Translations under genes and position numbers: made by a program | Shown here: in pieces, positions 7,667 to 13,810 of the stretch | How the letters are laid out: every line of letters begins with the position of its first letter | Numbering within the stretch: position 1 is the first letter of the stretch | Notes under the pieces: generated by a model | What the model was told of the DNA's origin: nothing | The model's input: only the letters and a program-made list of their open reading frames with translations | Databases searched by the model: none | Assembly (NCBI GenBank): GCA_051011115.1 | Contig: JBPCUN010000017.1 | Coordinates: 1-18,447, forward strand | DNA from: Profundicola sp051011115 | GTDB lineage: Bacteria > Bacteroidota > Bacteroidia > Flavobacteriales > Weeksellaceae | DNA: 18,447 bases | Direction of reading: 5' to 3'

Positions 7667-8119
7667 ATGAAAAATATTCTTGTTCCTGTAGATTTGTCTT
7701 CTTTCTCTAATGAAGTGATAAATCAAGCGATTAACCTGGCTAAAGAAATCAATGGAAAATTAACTTTACTACACGTAGTAAGTTTAGATATAGGCTTTAT
7801 CATTGGCGATATGGGTTATCATTATTTGCCAGAATTAGAAGAAACTACCTTGCATGAGGATGCCAAAGCATTAAATGAATTAGAGCTTAAAGTGAGGGAA
7901 ATGGGTGTAGAAGTAAATTCTCTTGTAAAACAAGGAATTCCCGTTGACACGATTTTAGAGGAAGCAGAGTCTTTAGGTATAGATATAATCGCGATTGGAT
8001 CTAAAGGTCATGGCACCTTGTATGAGGCTTTTGTAGGAAGTGTATGTAGAGATGTAATTAAGCATTCTGAAATACCGGTATATGTAATTCCTCATCAAAA
8101 AAAGAAGAAAGACATTTAA
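7667..8119 (+). CDS. Universal stress protein (UspA family)
   Basis: A single-domain 150-residue Usp. It opens MKNILVPVDLSSFSNEVINQA, the first beta strand with the conserved Asp (Asp9) that contacts the nucleotide. The C-terminal ATP-binding signature G-x2-G-x9-G-S/T is complete: GSKGHGTLYEAFVGS at 111-125, followed by CRDVIKHSEIPVYVIP. The protein should therefore be of the ATP-binding Usp subgroup, a dimeric cytoplasmic protein tied to stress survival. The basic tail (HQKKKKDI) is unusual but short. The gene is alone, with a strong bidirectional hairpin behind it. Its exact role is not deducible. Confidence 0.94.
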   Translation: MKNILVPVDLSSFSNEVINQAINLAKEINGKLTLLHVVSLDIGFIIGDMGYHYLPELEETTLHEDAKALNELELKVREMGVEVNSLVKQGIPVDTILEEAESLGIDIIAIGSKGHGTLYEAFVGSVCRDVIKHSEIPVYVIPHQKKKKDI

Positions 8120-8133
8120 TATAAATGTATTAA

Positions 8134-8184
8134 TCAAAAATAAAAGGTTGAGGAATTCAGAATTCACCAACCTTTTATTTTTGA
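8134..8184. terminator. Bidirectional terminator between uspA and the nucleoside phosphorylase gene
   Basis: A perfect 17-bp stem, TCAAAAATAAAAGGTTG (8134-8150) with its complement at 8168-8184, closes a 17-base loop that itself contains two GAATTC copies one base apart. The stem holds runs of A on one arm and T on the other, so it can work for the convergent genes on both sides (stops at 8119 and 8199). Confidence 0.92.
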
Positions 8185-8198
8185 TAATTCAGTAATAA

Positions 8199-9017
8199 TT
8201 AACGAGCATCTTTCACTAGACCTCTTACCAACTTTATAACTTTTGGCATAGCAACGTTTGCTGCATTTAAAACCTCTTCATGTGAGACAGGATTTGCAAT
8301 TTCTGGTCCACCTAAATCTGTAATTATAGATAGTGCAGCAACTCTCATCCCCTGATGCCTTGCCACAATTACTTCTGGTACTGTACTCATCCCTACCGCA
8401 TCTGCCCCAAGGGCTCTCACCATACCATATTCTGAGGGTGTTTCAAAAGTAGGTCCTTGCAAGCCAAAATATACGCCTTCTTTAACTTTTATATCATTGT
8501 CCTTTGCAACTTTCTTAAATAAATTAATAAATTCCTTATCATAAGGAACACTCATATCTACAAAACGAGGTCCGAAATTATCTAAATTGGCACCTCTCAA
8601 TGGATGTTCTGGAAAGAAATTTATATGATCTGTAATTATCATTACATCACCAATTTCAAAGTCTTTTCTAACACCACCCGAAGCATTAGAAACGATTAAG
8701 TTTTTAATCCCAAGAGAATGGAATACTCTTAAATGAAAGGTTACTTCATGCATAGAATAACCTTCATAATAATGGAATCTACCAGACATCAATAAAACCT
8801 TTTTACCCTCTAAAGTACCATATATGAGTTTACCTGAATGGCCAGGAACAGTGGTTTTTGGGAAATTAGGAATGTCTTTATACGCTATAACTTCAATGGC
8901 TTCTACCTGATCTTTCAATTTTGCAAGACCAGACCCACATACAATAGCAAAATCTGGAATATCATTTTTCAGTTTCTTTTTAAGAAAATCTGTGGCTTCT
9001 TGTATTTTTTGTAACAT
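8199..9017 (-). CDS. punA: Purine nucleoside phosphorylase (trimeric class)
   Basis: Cleaves purine (deoxy)nucleosides with phosphate to base and (deoxy)ribose 1-phosphate in purine salvage. 272 residues of the trimeric PNP family: phosphate loop in VCGSGLAKL (27-34), VPGHSGKL (58-64), FHYYEGYS, NASGGVRKDF, LQGPTFETPSEY with Glu192 (equivalent to human Glu201), and GADAVGMSTVPEVIVARHQG. Where human PNP has Asn243 in LITNKV, this protein has Asp234 in IITDLGG. That residue reads the base; see findings. The ATG at 9015-9017 lies inside the 3' end of lpxK, with a 38-base overlap, so both are in one transcript. It ends before a strong bidirectional hairpin. The symbol is by family, not by proven specificity. 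Confidence 0.93.
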   Translation of the reverse strand: MLQKIQEATDFLKKKLKNDIPDFAIVCGSGLAKLKDQVEAIEVIAYKDIPNFPKTTVPGHSGKLIYGTLEGKKVLLMSGRFHYYEGYSMHEVTFHLRVFHSLGIKNLIVSNASGGVRKDFEIGDVMIITDHINFFPEHPLRGANLDNFGPRFVDMSVPYDKEFINLFKKVAKDNDIKVKEGVYFGLQGPTFETPSEYGMVRALGADAVGMSTVPEVIVARHQGMRVAALSIITDLGGPEIANPVSHEEVLNAANVAMPKVIKLVRGLVKDAR

Positions 9018-10029
9018 AGTCTAAAATAATTTTGTTAAACTTCACGGCCTCATCCATTTCAACCGTTATGGGAAGATAATACAAATTTTCGATAAGTGCA
9101 TACTCTTGCTTAAGTCTCATATAATCTTTCTCAGTAGTTAAAATTATCTTGGGATCTTCCATCTCATCAAAAACCACTTTAATTTGTTCTATATCATTGG
9201 GTTTAAAATTATAATGATCTGGATAATTCAAATGATTAACTTCTTTAAAATGAGATTTACAAAAACTAATAAAAGGATTGGCATGGGCAATTCCAGTTAG
9301 TAAAAGTATATTATAATTCTTTACACTTTCAATATCTAAAGGTAGGCTATAGTGTTTTAACTCATTGGAATAAGCAATTTTAGAGAAAAATAAATGTTGA
9401 TGCTCTTTCACTTTTAATTCCTTTTTTATCTTATCTTTCTCTTCATTAGATAATTCACGTGGACACTTGGTTACAATGATAATGTTTGCGCGGTCTGCAT
9501 TCCTCCTACTCTCCCTCAAGCTTCCCACGGGCATCACATAATCATTAGAATATAAATTATTATAGCTAGTAAGTAATATATTATAATCTGTCTTGAGTTT
9601 CCTATGTTGATAGGCGTCATCTAATATAACGGCATCTAATTTGAATTTATTGAATAATTCTTTTAAAGCCATTACCCTATCTTCCCCTACACTCACCACA
9701 ATTCTATTCTTGAATCGATTAAAGAACTGCATAGGTTCATCTCCAATTTCTTGGGCATTGGAGTCATAATTGGCAACTATAAAACCAGAAGTTTCTCTAC
9801 CATATCCACGGCTAAGCACCGCAACTTTAAATTGATTATATAATAGGTCTAACAAATAGATCGTGTGAGGAGACTTCCCTGTACCTCCTACAGACAGGTT
9901 CCCTACCACAATTATTGCTTTATTAAATTTCTTAGACGGGAATATACCCGCATTATACATTATATTACGCATTTGCGTAATCATCCACCAAACACCTGCG
10001 AAAGGTGCTAATAAAAATCGCCAATTCAT
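8980..10029 (-). CDS. lpxK: Tetraacyldisaccharide 4'-kinase
   Basis: Inner-membrane-associated kinase that phosphorylates the 4' position of the lipid A disaccharide precursor. 349 residues. The amphipathic/hydrophobic N-terminus (MNWRFLLAPFAGVWWMITQM) is the usual LpxK membrane-anchoring start. The P-loop is VVGNLSVGGTGKSPH (about 41-55), followed by LSRGYGRETSGF, GDEPMQFFNRF, a VILDDAYQHRKLK segment with the acidic motif, MPVGSLRES and LLLTGIAHANPF, all typical of the family. The ATG is at 10027-10029. A perfect -7 promoter box ends four bases upstream. The stop lies 38 bases inside the downstream PNP gene. Its presence fits a lipid-A-making Gram-negative. Confidence 0.96.
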   Translation of the reverse strand: MNWRFLLAPFAGVWWMITQMRNIMYNAGIFPSKKFNKAIIVVGNLSVGGTGKSPHTIYLLDLLYNQFKVAVLSRGYGRETSGFIVANYDSNAQEIGDEPMQFFNRFKNRIVVSVGEDRVMALKELFNKFKLDAVILDDAYQHRKLKTDYNILLTSYNNLYSNDYVMPVGSLRESRRNADRANIIIVTKCPRELSNEEKDKIKKELKVKEHQHLFFSKIAYSNELKHYSLPLDIESVKNYNILLLTGIAHANPFISFCKSHFKEVNHLNYPDHYNFKPNDIEQIKVVFDEMEDPKIILTTEKDYMRLKQEYALIENLYYLPITVEMDEAVKFNKIILDYVTKNTRSHRFS

Positions 10030-10033
10030 GTTG

Positions 10034-10041
10034 CAAATATA
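10034..10041 (-). promoter_or_regulatory. -7 promoter box of lpxK
   Basis: Minus-strand TATATTTG matches TAnnTTTG exactly and ends four bases before the lpxK ATG, as at the NlpC/P60 gene. An ATG in place of the usual TTG about 20 bases upstream is the best -33 candidate. Confidence 0.55.
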
Positions 10042-10043
10042 AT

Positions 10044-10072
10044 TTGACTTACTTATAAAAACATTAACTTAG
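10044..10072 (+). promoter_or_regulatory. Candidate promoter of the meaB operon
   Basis: TTG (10044-10046), an 18-base spacer, then TAACTTAG (10065-10072), one base off TAnnTTTG. This is the right spacing for a Bacteroidetes promoter and lies 31 bases before the TTG start of meaB, in the short divergent region shared with lpxK. Confidence 0.4.
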
Positions 10073-10103
10073 CAAAAAGAATTTCAAGTTAATTTAAACA
10101 GTT

Positions 10104-11090
10104 TTGAAGACTCCTACTGTAGACGATTTTGCAAATTTAATTTTATCTGGTAATATAACTGCCCTTAGCAAGGCTATTACTTTAGCAGAGAGTAAAAATA
10201 GTGAGCATCAAATCTTAGCTCAACAGTTAATTCATCAACTTCTCCCTCATACTGGTAAATCTAAAAGGATAGCCATTACAGGAGTTCCAGGAGCAGGAAA
10301 AAGCACTTTTATAGAGTCATTTGGATTATTTCTAATAAAAAAAGGATATAAAGTAGCTGTACTTGCCGTGGATCCCAGTAGTACTTTATCCAAGGGAAGT
10401 ATTTTAGGTGATAAAACAAGAATGGAAGAATTATCTCGCTCTACAAAAGCCTTTATACGTCCAAGCGCCACAGGTGGAAGTCTTGGAGGAATCACCGCTA
10501 GGACTTCAGAAGCGTTGTTATTATGTGAAGCAGCAGGTTTTGATGTTATTCTAGTAGAAACTGTTGGTGTAGGTCAGTCAGAGATACTGGTAGATAGTAT
10601 CACAGATTTTTTTCTTTTTATACAAATTTCTGGTACAGGTGATGAGTTACAGGGAATTAAACGCGGCATCATGGAAATGGCAGATGTGATTTTTTTGAAT
10701 AAAATTGATCTATATAATCCTAAGGTGATCAATGATACAAGAATGAGCCTAAATCGATCTTTACAGTTTTTACCTACAAAAACCTCTGGCTGGAAACGTA
10801 AAATATTAAAAGGAAGTGCTTACGAAAATAAAGGAATTAGTGAGGTCTGGGATAAAATTCTAGAATATTATGATATCACAACGCAGAATGGCTATTTAGA
10901 ACAGAAGCGTTGGAATCAAAAAAATATGCGTATTGATGATTATCTAGAAGAGTTAATTTTATTAAAATTAAAGAATAAATCTACCATACAAGCTCAGATA
11001 GATGAATTAGAACAAGATTTAAAAGAAGACAAAATATCTCCATTTGAAATTGCCCAAAAAATTATAAAAGATAATTTTCCTAATTTATGA
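10104..11090 (+). CDS. meaB: MeaB/ArgK-type G3E GTPase, methylmalonyl-CoA mutase chaperone
   Basis: P-loop GTPase that loads and protects the B12 cofactor of methylmalonyl-CoA mutase. 328 residues: Walker A GVPGAGKST (60-68), AVDPSSTLSKGSILGDKTRM, the long conserved FIRPSATGGSLGGITARTSE, switch region VETVGVGQSE, and the G4 motif NKID (199-202). The C-terminal 70 residues form the helical dimerisation arm. The start is TTG at 10104-10106; a stop codon lies three codons upstream in frame, and the next ATG is over 100 residues in, past Walker A, so no other start gives a whole protein. Its target mutase is not in the window. The stop overlaps the next start (ATGA, 11087-11090), which implies translational coupling. 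The older name ArgK (arginine kinase) is not supported by the motifs. Confidence 0.94.
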   Translation: MKTPTVDDFANLILSGNITALSKAITLAESKNSEHQILAQQLIHQLLPHTGKSKRIAITGVPGAGKSTFIESFGLFLIKKGYKVAVLAVDPSSTLSKGSILGDKTRMEELSRSTKAFIRPSATGGSLGGITARTSEALLLCEAAGFDVILVETVGVGQSEILVDSITDFFLFIQISGTGDELQGIKRGIMEMADVIFLNKIDLYNPKVINDTRMSLNRSLQFLPTKTSGWKRKILKGSAYENKGISEVWDKILEYYDITTQNGYLEQKRWNQKNMRIDDYLEELILLKLKNKSTIQAQIDELEQDLKEDKISPFEIAQKIIKDNFPNL

Positions 11091-11947
11091 AGGAATTATT
11101 CAGTTATATTGAAGAAAAAAATGGATTTAATATTAAAGAATTCAGTAAATTAACTGGAGGTGATATTTCTGATGTTTTTCTTTTACATACCTCTGAAGAT
11201 GATTTGGTAATTAAAATTAATCAAGCAGATAAAATCAATATGTTTTTGTCTGAAAAGACGGGTTTAAATACATTGCGTTCCACCAACACTTTAAGAATTC
11301 CTGAGGTATGGTTGGTAGACCAGTTTCAATCTTATAGCTATATCATCATGGAATATATTCCAAGGGGTGATACAAAACGGAATACTTTTATAAATTTTGG
11401 AAAAAAGTTAGCTGAACTTCACTTACACTCTTCTGACGCTTTTGGTTTTGAAAGTGATAATCTAATAGGTTCATTACCTCAAGTGAATAATTCTCAAATC
11501 ACTTGGAGTGAATTTTATTGGGAAGAGCGAATTAAACCACAGTTTCATTTAGCCTTAAAGAAAGGTTTAATTTCTGAAAGTAATATACCTCATAAGAATA
11601 TTTTTAAAGACGTTATAGATAATGAATTCTGTGAAACTAAACCTGCACTGATTCATGGTGATTTATGGAATGGAAATTATATTGTAGATGACCATGGAGA
11701 AGTTGCATTGATTGATCCTGCTGTATATTATGGGCACCCTATGATGGATATAGGGATGACTCAATTATTTGGTGGTTTTCCTCATGAGTTTTTAGAAACG
11801 TACCAATCGAATTCAAGTTGCACAAAATCATGGCAAGCTCAAATTGAACTAGCACAGCTATATTATTTATTGGTGCATTTAAATCTTTTTGGTCACAGTT
11901 ATTTATCTTCTGTTAAGAGAATTAAAGAAAAATATCTGCATGCTTAA
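11087..11947 (+). CDS. Fructosamine-3-kinase-like protein
   Basis: 286 residues with the aminoglycoside-phosphotransferase/fructosamine-kinase fold. It starts with KLTGGDISDVFLL, the glycine-rich nucleotide loop, then Lys43 in VIKIN, IIMEYIPRGD (the hinge), LAELHLHSS, and SEFYWEERIKPQ. The catalytic loop is IHGDLWNGNY (189-198) with Asp192 and Asn197, and the metal-binding DPAVYYGHPMMDIGM follows at 210-224. HGDLWxGN with DPAVYYGHxExD is the FN3K signature; here the usual Glu after GHP is Met. FN3K-family enzymes phosphorylate sugars on glycated proteins, which then deglycate; bacterial members are often active on ribulosamines. Translation is probably coupled to meaB (4-base overlap) and to the next gene (8-base overlap). 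Confidence 0.88.
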   Translation: MKELFSYIEEKNGFNIKEFSKLTGGDISDVFLLHTSEDDLVIKINQADKINMFLSEKTGLNTLRSTNTLRIPEVWLVDQFQSYSYIIMEYIPRGDTKRNTFINFGKKLAELHLHSSDAFGFESDNLIGSLPQVNNSQITWSEFYWEERIKPQFHLALKKGLISESNIPHKNIFKDVIDNEFCETKPALIHGDLWNGNYIVDDHGEVALIDPAVYYGHPMMDIGMTQLFGGFPHEFLETYQSNSSCTKSWQAQIELAQLYYLLVHLNLFGHSYLSSVKRIKEKYLHA

Positions 11948-12980
11948 AAACATATTCAAAGCTTGGCTTACATTTAAATGGTTTATAAAGGAGTTATTTG
12001 ATCATGACCCTATGACTATAAAACCGTATCTATCTTATGCTAATGCAGACAGTATACGAATAAAGGGTAGAGTTCTGGAGGATGAAGGTGAAATTGATAT
12101 AGAAAACAGAACAATGCTAGATAATCTTGCTATCAATTTAAAAAGTTTTGCAGCTGACCGAGCGAAATATGCTAAGGTAATTGTATCCTATGAAGATGAA
12201 ATCATAGAAACTTATACGGATGCAGATGGTTATTTTAATGTAGATATACCAATCGCGCAAAAACCTACCAATAGAGAATTCCTGGATTGGGCATCAGCCC
12301 AGGTATTAGCTCCTGAATACACGAACAATAAAGGTGATATGATCAATGCAAAGATCAATATTTTACTCCCGCATAGCGATACAGAATATATCATTGTTTC
12401 AGATATTGATGATACTGTGCTTGTTACTCATGTTAATTCATTTTTAAAACTTAAATTGTTATACAACACCCTTTTTAAAAATGAAAGAAGTCGTACCCCT
12501 TTTGAAGATATAGCGGATGTTCTGCATGAGTTAACATTAAATAATGAAGGTTATCCCGTGAATCCTATTTTTTATTTAAGTAATAGTCCATGGAATTTAT
12601 ACGAATTTTTAACAAATTTTCTGAAATTTCAAAATATTCCACTAGGTCCTTTATTCTTAAGGGATTTTGGGATTAAGTTTGGAAAGAAACGACGTGCTTA
12701 TAAAAATCATAAAAGTGAGACCTTACAACATTTATTAGAGTTTTATAAAGAACATCAATTCATTTTGTTAGGTGATGCCACAGAAGGTGATACAGATATT
12801 TATCTTGAGGCTTACAGACAAAACCCAAATAGAATTGCTCATATATACATTAGAAGTGCCAAGGAGAAATTAAATCAAAGGGTGTTGAAAAAAATTGAAG
12901 CACATCCCTCTGCTCCTATTCACCTCATAAATCACTCATCAGATATCTTGCGATATCAAAGTAAATTTCATCGACATTAG
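11940..12980 (+). CDS. App1-like phosphatase (DUF2183, HAD fold)
   Basis: 346 residues from the ATG at 11940. A beta-rich N-terminal domain (about 30-145) is followed by the App1/DUF2183 catalytic domain (about 150-305): SDIDDTV (154-160) carries the DxDxT nucleophile motif (Asp155, Asp157, Thr159), FYLSNSPWNLYEFL (211-224) and LGDATEGDTDIYLEA (277-291) give the remaining HAD motifs. Yeast App1 is a phosphatidate phosphatase; bacterial members are of unproven substrate, so a lipid or phospho-substrate role is inference. A TTG 17 codons upstream would add a stretch lying inside the preceding gene and without family resemblance. The ATG overlaps the end of the FN3K-like gene by eight bases, so it is the third gene of the operon. 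No convincing terminator is visible before the tmRNA promoter. Confidence 0.88.
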   Translation: MLKNIFKAWLTFKWFIKELFDHDPMTIKPYLSYANADSIRIKGRVLEDEGEIDIENRTMLDNLAINLKSFAADRAKYAKVIVSYEDEIIETYTDADGYFNVDIPIAQKPTNREFLDWASAQVLAPEYTNNKGDMINAKINILLPHSDTEYIIVSDIDDTVLVTHVNSFLKLKLLYNTLFKNERSRTPFEDIADVLHELTLNNEGYPVNPIFYLSNSPWNLYEFLTNFLKFQNIPLGPLFLRDFGIKFGKKRRAYKNHKSETLQHLLEFYKEHQFILLGDATEGDTDIYLEAYRQNPNRIAHIYIRSAKEKLNQRVLKKIEAHPSAPIHLINHSSDILRYQSKFHRH

Positions 12981-12999
12981 TTTCTTGGTATAAATGTTG

Positions 13000-13007
13000 T
13001 ATATTTG
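13000..13007 (+). promoter_or_regulatory. -7 promoter box of the tmRNA gene
   Basis: TATATTTG matches TAnnTTTG exactly, 46 bases before the mature tmRNA 5' end. A TTG at 12985-12987 is only 12 bases upstream, too close for a standard -33 element. A short precursor leader (about 13014-13053) would be removed by RNase P. Confidence 0.5.
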
Positions 13008-13053
13008 TAAGTCCTGATAAGGATTTAGAAGTTCATTTATATAAAATTATCAT

Positions 13054-13454
13054 GGGGCTGACTGGTTTTGACAGCAAGCCGAAATGGTAAGTAAGCATGC
13101 CGTGAAATGTTGTGCACTCACGTAAATCAGACACTTCAACTTTTTAACTGGCAACAACAATTACGCTTTAGCGGCCTAATTAGACTGAATTACAGTAAGT
13201 CTAGGCGTTATCCCTGCAAGGCAGGGACGTTAAATGTCCTGCAGAGGCCCGCTCACCGTGGCGTCTGATTCCAGGGCACAGAAATACGGAGATAGAAGAA
13301 TTGGTGTTTTGACTTTTCTTTGAAATTAATTAAAACTAAGGTGTAGTCAGGGAGTTTCAACCCAATCTGCACACGAAAATTAAAGATGAAACTAAGCATG
13401 TAGAAATCTTATGATTTCCTTGTTTGGACGCGGGTTCGAATCCCGCCAGCTCCA
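13054..13454 (+). ncRNA. ssrA: Transfer-messenger RNA (tmRNA, SsrA)
   Basis: Rescues stalled ribosomes with SmpB and tags the nascent peptide for proteolysis. The acceptor stem pairs GGGGCTG (13054-13060) with CAGCTCC (13447-13453), including one G-U, with discriminator A13454. The tRNA-like T arm is GCGGG-TTCGAAT-CCCGC just before it. The 5' side begins GGGGCTGACTGGTTTTGACA, the classic tmRNA start. The tag frame (13150-13179) encodes GNNNYALAA. Downstream, CCCTGC and GCAGGG at about 13211-13226 form a pseudoknot stem. The gene encodes CTA after the discriminator rather than CCA, so CCA must be added by nucleotidyltransferase. Mature length is about 401 nt. It is one-piece, not permuted. Confidence 0.97.
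13150..13179 (+). other. tmRNA tag reading frame (peptide GNNNYALAA)
   Basis: GGC AAC AAC AAT TAC GCT TTA GCG GCC TAA inside the tmRNA. The resume codon is GGC, and the tag ends in the proteolysis signal ALAA. The Gly start fits the Bacteroidota; the run of three Asn is the distinguishing part. Confidence 0.93.
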
Positions 13455-13485
13455 CTAGAGAATAAGAAAATCTCAAATAAAATTG

Positions 13486-13530
13486 ACCAGCAATTAAATG
13501 AAACTTGTTTTAATTTAATTGCTGGTTATT
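13486..13530 (+). terminator. Rho-independent terminator of tmRNA
   Basis: A perfect 14-bp stem, ACCAGCAATTAAAT (13486-13499) with ATTTAATTGCTGGT (13513-13526), around a 13-base loop, followed by a T-rich tail (TATTTTGTTT). It starts 31 bases past the tmRNA 3' end. Confidence 0.9.
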
Positions 13531-13572
13531 TTGTTTATATAAAATTTTCATTGGAAATTTTGAGGTTTTCTA

Positions 13573-13609
13573 TTTTGACCTCGATAGTACAGGGATCAAT
13601 GAAATTAAT
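13573..13609 (+). repeat. 37-bp direct repeat, copy 1
   Basis: Starts TTTTGACCT and ends GGGATCAATGAAATTAAT. It matches copy 2 (13743-13779) at 34 of 37 positions, exactly 170 bases away. The copy runs straight into a partial copy of the tmRNA 3' end. Confidence 0.88.
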
Positions 13610-13630
13610 CTCGCCAGCTACACTATAGAA
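13607..13630 (+). repeat. Degenerate copy of the tmRNA 3' end
   Basis: 24 bases that match the tmRNA 3' end and its flank (13439-13462) at 21 positions, including CGCCAGCT and CACTA, 168 bases downstream. It has lost the T-stem 5' arm and cannot form a tRNA domain. It looks like an attachment-site or duplication scar. Confidence 0.7.
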
Positions 13631-13643
13631 AGTCGTATTGCTA

Positions 13644-13704
13644 AAAAAGAGGTTTTATAAAATTTTCAAAATTTATTTTGTAAAGTTTTATAAAGCCTTT
13701 TTTT
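13644..13704. terminator. Long hairpin terminator, probably bidirectional
   Basis: The left arm (13644-13662) and right arm (13686-13704) pair over 19 positions with two G-U wobbles, core GGTTTTATAAAA with TTTTATAAAGCC. The right arm ends in seven T and the left arm starts with a run of A, so it can stop transcription from the minus-strand nuclease gene (stop at 13811) and read-through from the tmRNA side. Confidence 0.8.
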
Positions 13705-13742
13705 ATTAAAAAATTATCTCTTGAAAATTTAGCCATATGATT

Positions 13743-13779
13743 TTTTGACCTAGGTAGCACAGGGATCAATGAAATTAAT
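13743..13779 (+). repeat. 37-bp direct repeat, copy 2
   Basis: Differs from copy 1 (13573-13609) at three positions, all within the first half; the last 18 bases are identical. Unlike copy 1 it is not followed by a tmRNA-like tail but by AT-rich sequence and then the 3' end of the nuclease gene. Confidence 0.88.
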
Positions 13780-13810
13780 TCAAAACCATAATTAAAAAAA
13801 ATGATGCTGA

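Noticed and set aside
10104..11090. Naming the GTPase gene an arginine/ornithine transport kinase (ArgK)
   Set aside because: Its motifs are those of MeaB G3E GTPases, and there is no amino-acid transporter nearby.
11889..11939. TTG start for the App1-like gene
   Set aside because: It lies deep inside the preceding kinase gene and adds residues that mirror no family N-terminus; the ATG at 11940 overlaps by only eight bases.
13607..13630. A second tRNA or tmRNA gene
   Set aside because: Only the 3' 24 bases resemble the tmRNA; there is no acceptor 5' strand, no T-stem partner and no other arm.
13439..13779. CRISPR array
   Set aside because: Only two copies of each repeat, with spacing of about 170 bases and hairpins between them, and no cas genes in the window.
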